Counted from the stretch's first letter, positions 7,325-14,011 are shown. The stretch is 14,572 nt of DNA from Bacilli bacterium (GCA_028684735.1 JAQUFI010000030.1:1-14572); one strand, 5' to 3'. The notes: generated by a model not told the origin, from the sequence alone. Program-made: numbers and translations.

Positions 7325-7352
7325 TTGAATAATCATAATAATTTGATATAAT
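7325..7352 (+). promoter_or_regulatory. Promoter of lspA-rluD
   Basis: TTGAAT (7325-7330), 16-bp spacer, TATAAT (7347-7352) with TG at 7344-7345 (extended -10, TGATATAAT). The ribosome binding site GAGGTGGG (7357-7364) lies before ATG 7368. Confidence 0.7.
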
Positions 7353-7367
7353 TAAAGAGGTGGGATT

Positions 7368-7835
7368 ATGAAAAAAATAATAGGTATAACTTTAATTAGT
7401 ATTGTTTTAGATCAATTAATTAAAATAATAATAACTAATAGTATTTCTTTTAATACGAGTATTGAAATAATAAAAGATTTTTTTTATTTAAGTTATGTTA
7501 GAAATTATGGGGCTGCTTGGAGTATTTTAAATGGTCAAGGGACTTTTTTAATTATCGTAGCTTTTATATCAATGTTCTTAATCTATTTTTTATTAATTAG
7601 ACAACAAAAATTAAAGCATTATGATATAATTTGTTATGGGTTGTTATATGGTGGGATTATTGGCAATTTAATCGATCGTATAAGACTAGGTTATGTTATT
7701 GATTACTTAGATTTTAATCTTATAGGTTATAGTTTTCCTGTTTTTAATTTAGCGGATTCATTGATTGTGATATCTGTTTTCTTAATTGTGATAGGATTAT
7801 TAAAGGAGGAAAAAAATGGAATATCAAGTAAGTGA
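7368..7835 (+). CDS. lspA: Lipoprotein signal peptidase (signal peptidase II)
   Basis: Membrane aspartic protease that removes signal peptides from lipidated prolipoproteins. The 155-aa length is typical. Conserved blocks: DQLIK (15-19), VRNYGAAWSIL (44-54), GGIIGNLIDRIRLGYVIDYLDF (95-116) and FPVFNLADS (123-131). The catalytic aspartates are Asp112 and Asp130. Four membrane spans fit at about 3-22, 58-77, 86-105 and 130-146. The stop is TGA, inside the next gene: the last 20 bases overlap rluD, a pairing (lspA then rluD-family gene) found widely in Firmicutes. Transcribed from the extended -10 promoter just upstream. Confidence 0.95.
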   Translation: MKKIIGITLISIVLDQLIKIIITNSISFNTSIEIIKDFFYLSYVRNYGAAWSILNGQGTFLIIVAFISMFLIYFLLIRQQKLKHYDIICYGLLYGGIIGNLIDRIRLGYVIDYLDFNLIGYSFPVFNLADSLIVISVFLIVIGLLKEEKNGISSK

Positions 7836-8706
7836 ATTAGAACAAGGAATGCGAATTGATAAATACTTAATGAATAAAATGAATATTAGTCGTAATAAAG
7901 TTCAAAAGATTATTCAAGGTGGTCATGTTTTAGTTAATGAAGAAAGTGTAAAAAATGGCTATATTATTAAAATAAATGATCTAATTAATATAGAATACAT
8001 CGAAGAAGAAATTCATATTAAACCTGAACTAATGGATTTAAATATCGTTTATGAAGATGATGACATCATCGTTGTTAATAAAGACAATGGAATGGTTGTT
8101 CATCCAGCCATAGGTAATAATAGCGGTACTTTAGTAAATGGATTAATGGCTTATAGTAATTCGCTTAGTTCTAAGAATGGAAATTTTAGACTAGGTATTG
8201 TACACCGAATAGATGCCTATACAACAGGTTTATTGATGGTTGCTAAGAATGATATAGCTCATGATATATTAGCTGAGCAACTAGCTCAAAAAACTGTTCA
8301 TCGAGTGTATGTGGCACTCGTTTGGGGTATCATTAATAATGATACCGGAACCATTGACGCTCCAATTGGAAGGGATCCTAAAGACCGTAAAAAAATGGTC
8401 GTAACTGATATTAATAGTAAAGATGCAGTTACTCATTTTAAAGTATTAGAAAGATTCAAAGAGACAACCTTAATTGAATTACGATTAGAAACTGGTCGAA
8501 CTCATCAAATAAGAGTTCATATGAATTATATTGGTTATCCAATTGTCAATGATCCAGTATATGGAAGAAAAAAACTAATCGATCAAACAGGACAATGTTT
8601 ACATGCTAAAGAACTAGGTTTTATTCATCCTAAAACGAAAGAATATATGGAGTTTAATAGTGAATTACCACCATGTTTTACAAATATTCTTTCAAAGTTT
8701 AAATAA
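7816..8706 (+). CDS. RluA/RluD-family 23S rRNA pseudouridine synthase
   Basis: Cytosolic enzyme that isomerises uridine to pseudouridine in RNA, most likely 23S rRNA. An N-terminal S4 RNA-binding domain spans about 11-60 (MRIDKYLMNK...SRNKVQKIIQGGHVLVN) and the RluA-type catalytic domain about 73-290. The catalytic motif is GIVHRIDAYTTGLL with Asp133; the usual HRLDKDTSG has K-D where this has A-Y. RTHQIRVHM (228-236) is the conserved strand near the active site. The 296-aa length matches Bacillus YlyB-like proteins. ATG 7816 follows AGGAGG (7804-7809), inside the lspA end, so translation is coupled or reinitiated. The target uridine cannot be assigned. Confidence 0.92.
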   Translation: MEYQVSELEQGMRIDKYLMNKMNISRNKVQKIIQGGHVLVNEESVKNGYIIKINDLINIEYIEEEIHIKPELMDLNIVYEDDDIIVVNKDNGMVVHPAIGNNSGTLVNGLMAYSNSLSSKNGNFRLGIVHRIDAYTTGLLMVAKNDIAHDILAEQLAQKTVHRVYVALVWGIINNDTGTIDAPIGRDPKDRKKMVVTDINSKDAVTHFKVLERFKETTLIELRLETGRTHQIRVHMNYIGYPIVNDPVYGRKKLIDQTGQCLHAKELGFIHPKTKEYMEFNSELPPCFTNILSKFK

Positions 8707-8709
8707 ATC

Positions 8710-8738
8710 TTTACTAAGATAATGAAAAAAGATAAAAT
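8710..8738 (+). promoter_or_regulatory. Possible promoter of the rhomboid gene
   Basis: TTTACT (8710-8715), 17-bp spacer, TAAAAT (8733-8738), then AGGAGGT (8749-8755) and ATG 8760. It could give independent expression, but the gene may simply be read through from lspA-rluD because no terminator precedes it. Confidence 0.4.
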
Positions 8739-8759
8739 AGATAATGACAGGAGGTAATT

Positions 8760-9914
8760 ATGGGTAGTGTTGTTATAAATAAGAATGAAGAAATAGCTAT
8801 TAAATTATTACATTATTTCATTGTTGAACAAGGTTATAATCCCATTGTTTTACACGGTGTTAAAGATGAAATATGGTTAGAAAATTTAAATGGTGATTAT
8901 AAAGTTATTAGAATTGTTTCAGGTTATATTCATAATGATGAGCAATTTAATTTTGATCTTTTTAAAACCAAAGAAATTGTTAAAAAGATTCAACGAAAGA
9001 CTTTGTCTTTAAATATAAATACGTTAAATATTTTTATTAATTTAGGTGATAATGTTCATCTAAGTAATTTTAATGCAATTGGTAATATTAATTCTATTCA
9101 TATTAAAGAAGAAGAGGATATCGATAGTTGTGAAGTGCTGGTTAAAGAATTTCCAACCATTACGAAAAAAACCAATTTTAAAGAAAAAGGAATGGAATTA
9201 TTTGTTAAACTAACAAATGATATAAATCAAAAAGGTAAAGATGACGCAGTACGAGCTGAAGAAGTCTTTTCGAAGAAAAAACCATTCATCACTTATCTTA
9301 TTATTGCTATAAACACAGTTCTTTTTTTGGCTATGTATTTGTTTGGTAAAGGTAGTACTGATGCTTATACGCTAATAAATTTTGGGGCTAGTTTTCCAGA
9401 GTTAATTAAAGCGGGAGAATATTACCGATTAATAACGAGTGCTTTTCTTCATATTGGGCCACTTCATTTTCTCGTTAATAATTATGCCTTATATGTTTTA
9501 GGTCCTCAATTAGAGAGTTTCTTTGGTAAAACTAAATTCACTATGATTTATTTATTCTCAGCCATTACTGGGAATCTATTATCGATGTTATTCTTTGAAG
9601 GAATTAGTGCGGGCGCTAGTGGTGCGATCTTTGGACTCTTAGGAGCATTGTTGTATTTTGGTTATCATTACCGTGTCTACTTAGATAATGTAATTAAATC
9701 TCAAATTATTCCGATTATTCTTATTAACCTTATCATTGGTTTTTCGATTAGTGGAATTAATAATGCCGCTCACATTGGAGGACTATTTGGTGGTACAATT
9801 ATTTCGATTGCTTTAGGAGTTAAATATAAATCAACTGACTTTGAAAAATTAAATGGTTGGATTATAACATTAATTTTATTAGGATTTTTAATTTATATGG
9901 CATTTATAATTTAA
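8760..9914 (+). CDS. Rhomboid-family intramembrane serine protease (GluP/YqgP-like)
   Basis: Polytopic membrane protease cleaving transmembrane substrates. The soluble N-terminal domain (1-172) resembles the cytosolic region of Bacillus GluP (YqgP). The rhomboid core (about 175-355) shows HFLVN (His236, Asn240), GASG with catalytic Ser287, and AAHIGG with catalytic His338. A further hydrophobic segment at 366-383 makes about seven spans. Length 384 aa is shorter than GluP (about 507), which carries C-terminal TPR repeats; these are absent here. ATG 8760 follows AGGAGGT. GluP is linked to membrane-protein quality control and divalent-cation transporter turnover in Bacillus; the same role here is inference. 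It ends in a terminator overlapping its stop. Confidence 0.9.
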   Translation: MGSVVINKNEEIAIKLLHYFIVEQGYNPIVLHGVKDEIWLENLNGDYKVIRIVSGYIHNDEQFNFDLFKTKEIVKKIQRKTLSLNINTLNIFINLGDNVHLSNFNAIGNINSIHIKEEEDIDSCEVLVKEFPTITKKTNFKEKGMELFVKLTNDINQKGKDDAVRAEEVFSKKKPFITYLIIAINTVLFLAMYLFGKGSTDAYTLINFGASFPELIKAGEYYRLITSAFLHIGPLHFLVNNYALYVLGPQLESFFGKTKFTMIYLFSAITGNLLSMLFFEGISAGASGAIFGLLGALLYFGYHYRVYLDNVIKSQIIPIILINLIIGFSISGINNAAHIGGLFGGTIISIALGVKYKSTDFEKLNGWIITLILLGFLIYMAFII

Positions 9915-9941
9915 AAAAATTAGATAATTCTAATTTTTTTT
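9913..9941 (+). terminator. Intrinsic terminator of the rhomboid gene
   Basis: A7TTAGA (9913-9924), loop TAAT, TCTAAT7 (9929-9940): a perfect 12-bp stem whose 3' arm is also the T run. It begins within the stop codon of the rhomboid gene and closes the 7368-9914 unit. Confidence 0.85.
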
Positions 9942-9990
9942 ATGTAATAATCGGATGATTAAATGGATAAGATTTATTGAGGGGATAAAT

Positions 9991-10737
9991 ATGCATAATG
10001 AATATATAACCACAAATTGTATTACCGATAAAAAAGACAAGTTAACTTTATTAAAGTATTCTAATATTGATATTACCAAAATAAGTAAAGTATTAAAACC
10101 AATAACCGTAGATTTAATGGACCAATATTATAATCATGCTAAAGAGTTTCATAGTTTAAACAAGGAAAATAAAAAGTATCAAAAAATAAAACCATTAGTC
10201 TATGAACAATTAAAAGATATGGAATTTATTAAAGGAAAATTTATTGAGTATTTTTCTAAACCGGGTTTTAAAACTAAAGAAGATTTATTTACTTATATTT
10301 TTGCTTTTCAAATTCCTGAAATATATTTTAATGAATATTTATATAATGTTTTACTAGGATCACTCAAAGAAGAATGCGATGAATTATTTTGGGAAAAATA
10401 TAAACTCTATCAACATGAAGCAAGTGGTGTTGGTTTTTCTGATGTTTATATTCTTCGAAATCCAGATAATACGATTGGAATTGGTATGGCAAATCATGAT
10501 TTTAGTTCTTCAATTAAAACAATAAATGATAGTCTAAACAGTAGGGTAAGTAATAATGAAAGAATTAATAATAAGTTAAACCTTATTAAAGATTTTAATA
10601 TTGTCTTAAAAAATTATTATTGTGAAGATTTTGCTTTTTTTAATAAACCCTATCAAGATAGTATTAATGAATTAGTAGATAATATTAAAGTTGCTCGAGA
10701 TTTTGAAAAACCTAAACAACTAATTAAACGCAAATAA
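9991..10737 (+). CDS. Uncharacterised soluble protein, 248 aa
   Basis: I do not recognise this protein. The frame is open from ATG 9955, but ATG 9991 (MHNEYITTNC) is the better start because GAGGGG (9979-9984) sits six bases upstream, matching other genes here. It has no signal peptide or membrane span. The sequence is Lys/Asn/Glu-rich and mostly helical by composition, with aromatic-rich stretches at about 65-125 (FIEYFSKPGF, YIFAFQIPEIYFNEYLYN) and a distinctive centre SGVGFSDVYILRNPDNTIGIGMANHDF (about 144-170). A basic tail ends the protein. It is flanked by terminators on both sides, so it is a single-gene unit convergent with lexA. No catalytic motif is evident. A clear promoter is not visible; the best -10-like match is TGTAATAAT at 9943-9951. 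Confidence 0.75.
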   Translation: MHNEYITTNCITDKKDKLTLLKYSNIDITKISKVLKPITVDLMDQYYNHAKEFHSLNKENKKYQKIKPLVYEQLKDMEFIKGKFIEYFSKPGFKTKEDLFTYIFAFQIPEIYFNEYLYNVLLGSLKEECDELFWEKYKLYQHEASGVGFSDVYILRNPDNTIGIGMANHDFSSSIKTINDSLNSRVSNNERINNKLNLIKDFNIVLKNYYCEDFAFFNKPYQDSINELVDNIKVARDFEKPKQLIKRK

Positions 10738-10739
10738 AA

Positions 10740-10764
10740 AATAGGAATTTTCCTATTCTTTTTT
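10740..10764. terminator. Bidirectional terminator between the orphan gene and lexA
   Basis: AATAGGA (10740-10746), loop, TCCTATT (10751-10757), then C and T6 on the plus strand. On the minus strand the stem is followed by TTTTTTATTT, so it serves both convergent genes. It begins three bases after the plus-strand stop and overlaps the lexA stop region. Confidence 0.85.
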
Positions 10765-11380
10765 ATAACTTTCGATATAAACCAATGGCTTTTCCTAAGA
10801 TAGTTACATTATCTAAGATAATCGGTTCCATTGTATCATTTTCTGGTTGTAATCTAAAATAATTACTTTCTTTATAAAAAGTTTTTAATGTTACTTCATT
10901 TTCATCGGTCATGGCGACAACAATTTCACCATTACGGGCTACATTCTTTTTTTCTACAATAACAATATCTCCATCAAAAATACCAGCATTAATCATACTT
11001 TCACCACTGACTTTTAAAGTAAAGACTTCTTTATCACGTGGTACTAAGTAACTAGGTAGGGAAAAGTATTCATCAGGATGTTCAATTGCTTCAATTGGAC
11101 TACCAGCCGTAATTTTGCCTAAAAGAGGAACATCAATAATTGTTTCAATTTTAGGTTCAAATTCATTATCTACTAATAATTCAATGGCTCTATTTTTTGA
11201 TTCCTGTTTACGAATAAACCCTTTATCTTCAAGATTGTTAAGATGAGCTTGGATGGTAGCAGGTGATGAGACTCCTAAAGCACTACCGATTTCTCTAACA
11301 GTAGGTGGGTAACCGTGACTAACAATATATTTCTTTATATAAGTTAGGGTATCATCTTGTCGTTTCGTTAAATTATCCAA
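10763..11380 (-). CDS. lexA: LexA repressor of the SOS response
   Basis: Transcriptional repressor that self-cleaves when RecA filaments form on damaged DNA. N-terminal winged helix-turn-helix about 1-65 (PPTVREIGSALGVSSPATIQAHLNNLEDKGFI). The self-cleavage bond is Ala92-Gly93 in KITAGSP. The peptidase S24 domain has the catalytic dyad Ser128 (VSGESM) and Lys166 (EVTLKTFYK). The 205-aa length is standard. The start is TTG 11380: AGGAGGT (minus strand, 11393-11387) is spaced six bases from it and MDNLTKRQ is the normal LexA beginning. Its promoter carries a palindromic box at the -35, indicating autoregulation. It is divergent from a small membrane-protein gene, the same layout as lexA/yneA in Bacillus. 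Confidence 0.96.
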   Translation of the reverse strand: MDNLTKRQDDTLTYIKKYIVSHGYPPTVREIGSALGVSSPATIQAHLNNLEDKGFIRKQESKNRAIELLVDNEFEPKIETIIDVPLLGKITAGSPIEAIEHPDEYFSLPSYLVPRDKEVFTLKVSGESMINAGIFDGDIVIVEKKNVARNGEIVVAMTDENEVTLKTFYKESNYFRLQPENDTMEPIILDNVTILGKAIGLYRKL

Positions 11381-11410
11381 TATGGAACCTCCTTTTTACA
11401 TTACATGTAC

Positions 11411-11439
11411 ATTATAGCATATCAAATATTAAAAGTCAA
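11411..11439 (-). promoter_or_regulatory. lexA promoter
   Basis: On the minus strand: TTGACT (11439-11434), 17-bp spacer, TATAAT (11416-11411) with TG one base upstream (TGCTATAAT). Near consensus. The -35 overlaps the palindrome at 11437-11450. Confidence 0.85.
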
Positions 11440-11450
11440 ACATTTGTTTG
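11437..11450. promoter_or_regulatory. LexA-box candidate 1, lexA autoregulation
   Basis: CAAACATTTGTTTG is a near-perfect dyad fitting the Gram-positive SOS box (CGAACATATGTTCG; 11 of 14 positions). It overlaps the -35 of the lexA promoter by three bases, where bound LexA would block polymerase. Assignment is by motif similarity and position next to lexA. Confidence 0.7.
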
Positions 11451-11459
11451 TTTTGGGCC

Positions 11460-11488
11460 TTGACACGAACAAATGTATGTGTTAAGAT
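11460..11488 (+). promoter_or_regulatory. Promoter of the SOS microprotein gene
   Basis: Perfect -35 TTGACA (11460-11465), 17-bp spacer, TAAGAT (11483-11488) with TG at 11480-11481 (extended -10). One of the strongest promoters in the window, and its spacer is occupied by a LexA-box candidate, as expected for a tightly repressed, strongly inducible gene. Confidence 0.8.
11466..11479. promoter_or_regulatory. LexA-box candidate 2, in the microprotein promoter spacer
   Basis: CGAACAAATGTATG: the left half-site CGAAC is perfect, the right half (GTATG for GTTCG) deviates at two positions. It lies exactly between -35 and -10 of the divergent promoter and 29 bp from box 1, centre to centre. Confidence 0.65.
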
Positions 11489-11513
11489 AATGATAACAAA
11501 GGAGGTAACATAT

Positions 11514-11660
11514 ATGAAAGAAATATTAAAATGCAAGGCTGTTTGGGGGTTACTTATATTTGTACTTGCTTTTGCTTATATTGGAAGTTCACCAATTTAT
11601 AGTATCGAGGAAGAAGTAAAAGAAATTGATAAAACCGTTATTTCCATGAATAATAAATAA
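11514..11660 (+). CDS. SOS-controlled single-span membrane microprotein, 48 aa, in the yneA position
   Basis: Small protein (MKEILKCKAVWGLL...) with a short basic N-terminus, one membrane segment at about 9-24 (AVWGLLIFVLAFAYIG) and a mainly acidic C-terminal tail (IEEEVKEIDK, 31-40) predicted outside the membrane. The frame extends up to a TTG at 11448, but ATG 11514 is chosen because AGGAGG (11500-11505) precedes it and upstream codons overlap the promoter. It lies between divergent lexA and tkt, the slot of yneA in Bacillus. YneA is an SOS-induced cell-division inhibitor of about 105 aa with one membrane span and a LysM domain; this one has the span but no LysM. A division-checkpoint role is therefore inference from promoter, position and topology, not from sequence homology. 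Confidence 0.75.
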   Translation: MKEILKCKAVWGLLIFVLAFAYIGSSPIYSIEEEVKEIDKTVISMNNK

Positions 11661-11667
11661 AAAATCC

Positions 11668-11696
11668 TTTATTATATATTAATAGTTTGGTATAAT
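11668..11696 (+). promoter_or_regulatory. tkt promoter
   Basis: TTTATT (11668-11673), 17-bp spacer, TATAAT (11691-11696) with TG at 11688-11689 (TGGTATAAT, extended -10). A ribosome binding site GGGGTGA (11712-11718) precedes ATG 11723. No terminator separates the microprotein gene, so tkt may also be partly read through after SOS induction. Confidence 0.7.
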
Positions 11697-11722
11697 TAAT
11701 ATATAATTATTGGGGTGAAAAA

Positions 11723-13702
11723 ATGGAAAATAAAATTATAAATAATATTAAATCACTAGGTATTGATATGATAAGTGAAGCAGGTAGTGGTCACCCAGGT
11801 ATTGTTTTAGGGGCAGCACCAATTATCTATACTTTATATTCTAGACATATGAATGTTAGTCTTAATGATCCTAATTGGGTTAATCGTGATCGATTTGTAA
11901 TGTCAGCTGGTCATGGTTCTGCTTTGTTATATGCAACCTTATTTATGGCTGGTTTTGATATTAAATTAGATGATCTTCGTAAATTTAGAAGAAGTGGTTC
12001 AAACACCCCTGGTCATCCTGAAGTAGGAGTGACACCTGGTGTTGATATGACTACTGGTCCATTAGGGCAAGGATTTGCCAGTGCAGTCGGCATGGCTTTA
12101 GGTGAAAAAATATTAGAAGAAAGAACTAACTTTCCTAAGAAAGGTAAAGATATCTCCTTAATTAATTATAATGTTTACTGTTTAGTTAGTGATGGGGATT
12201 TAATGGAAGGAATAAGTTATGAAGCAGCTTCCTTAGCTGGGACTTTAAACTTAGATAATTTAATTGTTTTATATGATTCTAATAATATTAGCTTAGATGG
12301 TGATACCTCCAATACTTTTATTGAAAATGTATGTGGTCGATTTGAAGCAATGGGATGGTATACTGATACGGTCAAAAGTGTCAATAATGTTTATGAAATT
12401 GATAAGGCGATTGATAAGGCTAAAAAAGCGGGTAAACCAGCCTTAATTGAATTTAAAACTATTATTGGAGAGGGTTCCTTTTTAGCGGGTACTAATGAAG
12501 TTCATGGAAAAGTCTTGGAAAAAGAAGATGTTGAAAATATTAAAAGGAAATTAGGTATACCTAATGAAACTTTTTATTATGAAAATGATGCCATGAATGT
12601 TTTTAAAAATATGATTATTGAGCGAGGTTCTCGCAATTATGAAATATGGAGTCGTAAGTATGATGACTATATTAATGAAGTCTTAGGTGGCGATAAAAGC
12701 AAAATAAATTATTTATTTAATTCTAAAATGTATTTTGATTTAGCAGCCGAAGATTGGCAATTTGAAACTGATGTTAAGGAAGCAACAAGAGTTAGTAATG
12801 GATATATTATGAATAAAATTGCAGCTTTAATTCCTAATTTTGTTGGAGGAAGTGCTGATTTGTCATCTTCAACTAAAACTTACTTAAGAGAATATGGTGA
12901 TATTACTGACAATCATTTTGAAGGAAGAAATATCTGGTTTGGTGTTAGGGAACATGCGATGGGAGCTATTTTAAATGGTTTAGCTTTAACTAATTTAAGA
13001 GTCTTTGGATCTACTTTTTTATCATTTGCAGATTATCTTAAACCTGCAATGAGGATGTCGGCTCTAATGTCTTTACCAGTATCATATATATTTACGCATG
13101 ACTCAATAAACATTGGACAAGATGGTCCTACACATCAGCCAATTGAACAATTAGCAATGTTACGATCTACGCCTAACTTATTGGTCTATCGTCCAGCTGA
13201 TGCTAGAGAAGTTGTTGGTTGTTGGAACTGTATGATAAATATGAATTTAACTTCATCTTTGATTTTATCACGAAATGAAGTACCATTATTACAGAATAGT
13301 AGTATTAATAATGTCGTTAAAGGGGCATATGTTGTCAGACAAGAGACGTCTCGTTTAAGAGGTGTCATTATTGCAACTGGTAGTGAAGTAAATACGGCTA
13401 TTAATGTTGCTAATTCTTTAATGCGTGAAAAAAATATGGATATAAGGGTTGTCAGTATGCCTTGTATGGAATTGTTTTTAGTCCAAGATGAAGAATATCG
13501 TAATGAAATATTACCAATTGGGGTTAAAGTAATTGTAATTGAAGCTGGTTCTTCATTTGGTTGGGATCAATTTGTCTATAACCGAAATTATTTGATTACG
13601 GTTGATCATTTTGGGATTAGTGGTACAAAAGATGAAGTATTAAAATATTGTGATTTTGATTTTGAAACAATTAAATCAAAGGTTGAAGGACTATTAAAAT
13701 AG
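11723..13702 (+). CDS. tkt: Transketolase
   Basis: Thiamine-diphosphate enzyme of the non-oxidative pentose phosphate pathway, moving two-carbon units between ketose and aldose phosphates. Full length at 659 aa. N-terminal domain: GSGHPGIVLGAAP (21-33), SAGHGSALLY (61-70), GPLGQGFASAVGMALGEK (112-129), and the ThDP/Mg motif SDGDLMEG...DSNNIS (Asp157, Asn187). Pyrimidine domain: GVREHAMGAILNGLAL with Glu410, and THDSINIGQDGPTHQP (458-473). The C-terminal domain runs from about 530 to the end. GQDGPTH replaces the more usual GEDGPTH. Start ATG 11723 has GGGGTGA upstream. Its place after lexA and the yneA slot and before yneF matches Bacillus gene order. The terminator overlaps the TAG stop. Confidence 0.96.
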   Translation: MENKIINNIKSLGIDMISEAGSGHPGIVLGAAPIIYTLYSRHMNVSLNDPNWVNRDRFVMSAGHGSALLYATLFMAGFDIKLDDLRKFRRSGSNTPGHPEVGVTPGVDMTTGPLGQGFASAVGMALGEKILEERTNFPKKGKDISLINYNVYCLVSDGDLMEGISYEAASLAGTLNLDNLIVLYDSNNISLDGDTSNTFIENVCGRFEAMGWYTDTVKSVNNVYEIDKAIDKAKKAGKPALIEFKTIIGEGSFLAGTNEVHGKVLEKEDVENIKRKLGIPNETFYYENDAMNVFKNMIIERGSRNYEIWSRKYDDYINEVLGGDKSKINYLFNSKMYFDLAAEDWQFETDVKEATRVSNGYIMNKIAALIPNFVGGSADLSSSTKTYLREYGDITDNHFEGRNIWFGVREHAMGAILNGLALTNLRVFGSTFLSFADYLKPAMRMSALMSLPVSYIFTHDSINIGQDGPTHQPIEQLAMLRSTPNLLVYRPADAREVVGCWNCMINMNLTSSLILSRNEVPLLQNSSINNVVKGAYVVRQETSRLRGVIIATGSEVNTAINVANSLMREKNMDIRVVSMPCMELFLVQDEEYRNEILPIGVKVIVIEAGSSFGWDQFVYNRNYLITVDHFGISGTKDEVLKYCDFDFETIKSKVEGLLK

Positions 13703-13711
13703 TCTTTTTTT
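13686..13711 (+). terminator. Intrinsic terminator of tkt, overlapping its stop codon
   Basis: GACTAT (13689-13694), loop TAAA, ATAGTC (13699-13704), then T7. The stop TAG (13700-13702) is part of the 3' arm, so the last codons of tkt form the terminator stem. Confidence 0.85.
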
Positions 13712-13733
13712 ATAACATAAGAATATATTAGTA

Positions 13734-13762
13734 TTGATAAAGTTTTAGAAATTTAGTAAAAT
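13734..13762 (+). promoter_or_regulatory. yneF promoter
   Basis: TTGATA (13734-13739), 17-bp spacer, TAAAAT (13757-13762), followed by AGGAGG (13769-13774) and ATG 13784. Good fit to sigma-A consensus without the extended -10 seen elsewhere. Confidence 0.7.
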
Positions 13763-13783
13763 GATTATAGGAGGCTTGATTAT

Positions 13784-14011
13784 ATGGAATGGGGAGCACT
13801 TATTTTAGATATCCTAAAAGTAATAGGACTATTACTTGTTGGTGGGGTGATTGGTTTTTTTATCGCTCGTAATTATATGAAGAAATATTTAAAGAAAAAT
13901 CCACCAATTAATGAACAAATGATTAAAGCAATGATGACACAAATGGGAAGAACACCTAGTCAAAAGCAAGTAAATCAAATGATGAAAACAATGTCGAAGT
14001 ATATGGATTAA
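13784..14011 (+). CDS. yneF: YneF family small membrane protein (UPF0154)
   Basis: A 75-aa protein with one N-terminal membrane span (about 5-28, ALILDILKVIGLLLVGGVIGFFIA) and a conserved cytosolic tail. ARNYMKKYLKKNPPINEQMIKAMMTQMGRTPSQKQVNQMMKTM matches the UPF0154/YneF signature found throughout Bacilli and many Mollicutes; function is unknown. Length is typical. It follows tkt, as in Bacillus, where sirA lies between; no sirA is present here. It has its own promoter. Its stop is one base from the next ATG, so the two are one transcript. Confidence 0.93.
   Translation: MEWGALILDILKVIGLLLVGGVIGFFIARNYMKKYLKKNPPINEQMIKAMMTQMGRTPSQKQVNQMMKTMSKYMD

Noticed and set aside
8717..8747. Direct repeat AGATAATGA at 8717-8725 and 8739-8747, also at 11485-11493
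   Set aside because: Short and A/T-only apart from two G; expected by chance at this composition, and the third copy lies in an unrelated promoter.
9955..9990. Upstream ATG for the 248-aa orphan gene
   Set aside because: No ribosome binding site, close to the previous terminator; ATG 9991 has GAGGGG at proper distance.
11402..11412. Palindromes TACATGTA and TGTACA near the lexA transcription start
   Set aside because: They lack GAAC/GTTC half-sites, overlap each other and are too short to call a third operator.
11448..11513. Longer N-terminus for the SOS microprotein (TTG start)
   Set aside because: It would place coding sequence over the promoter and LexA-box candidate, has no ribosome binding site, and adds a non-membrane stretch before the natural MKEIL start.
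13186..13368. Minus-strand open frame inside tkt
   Set aside because: Covered by conserved transketolase coding sequence; no supporting signals.
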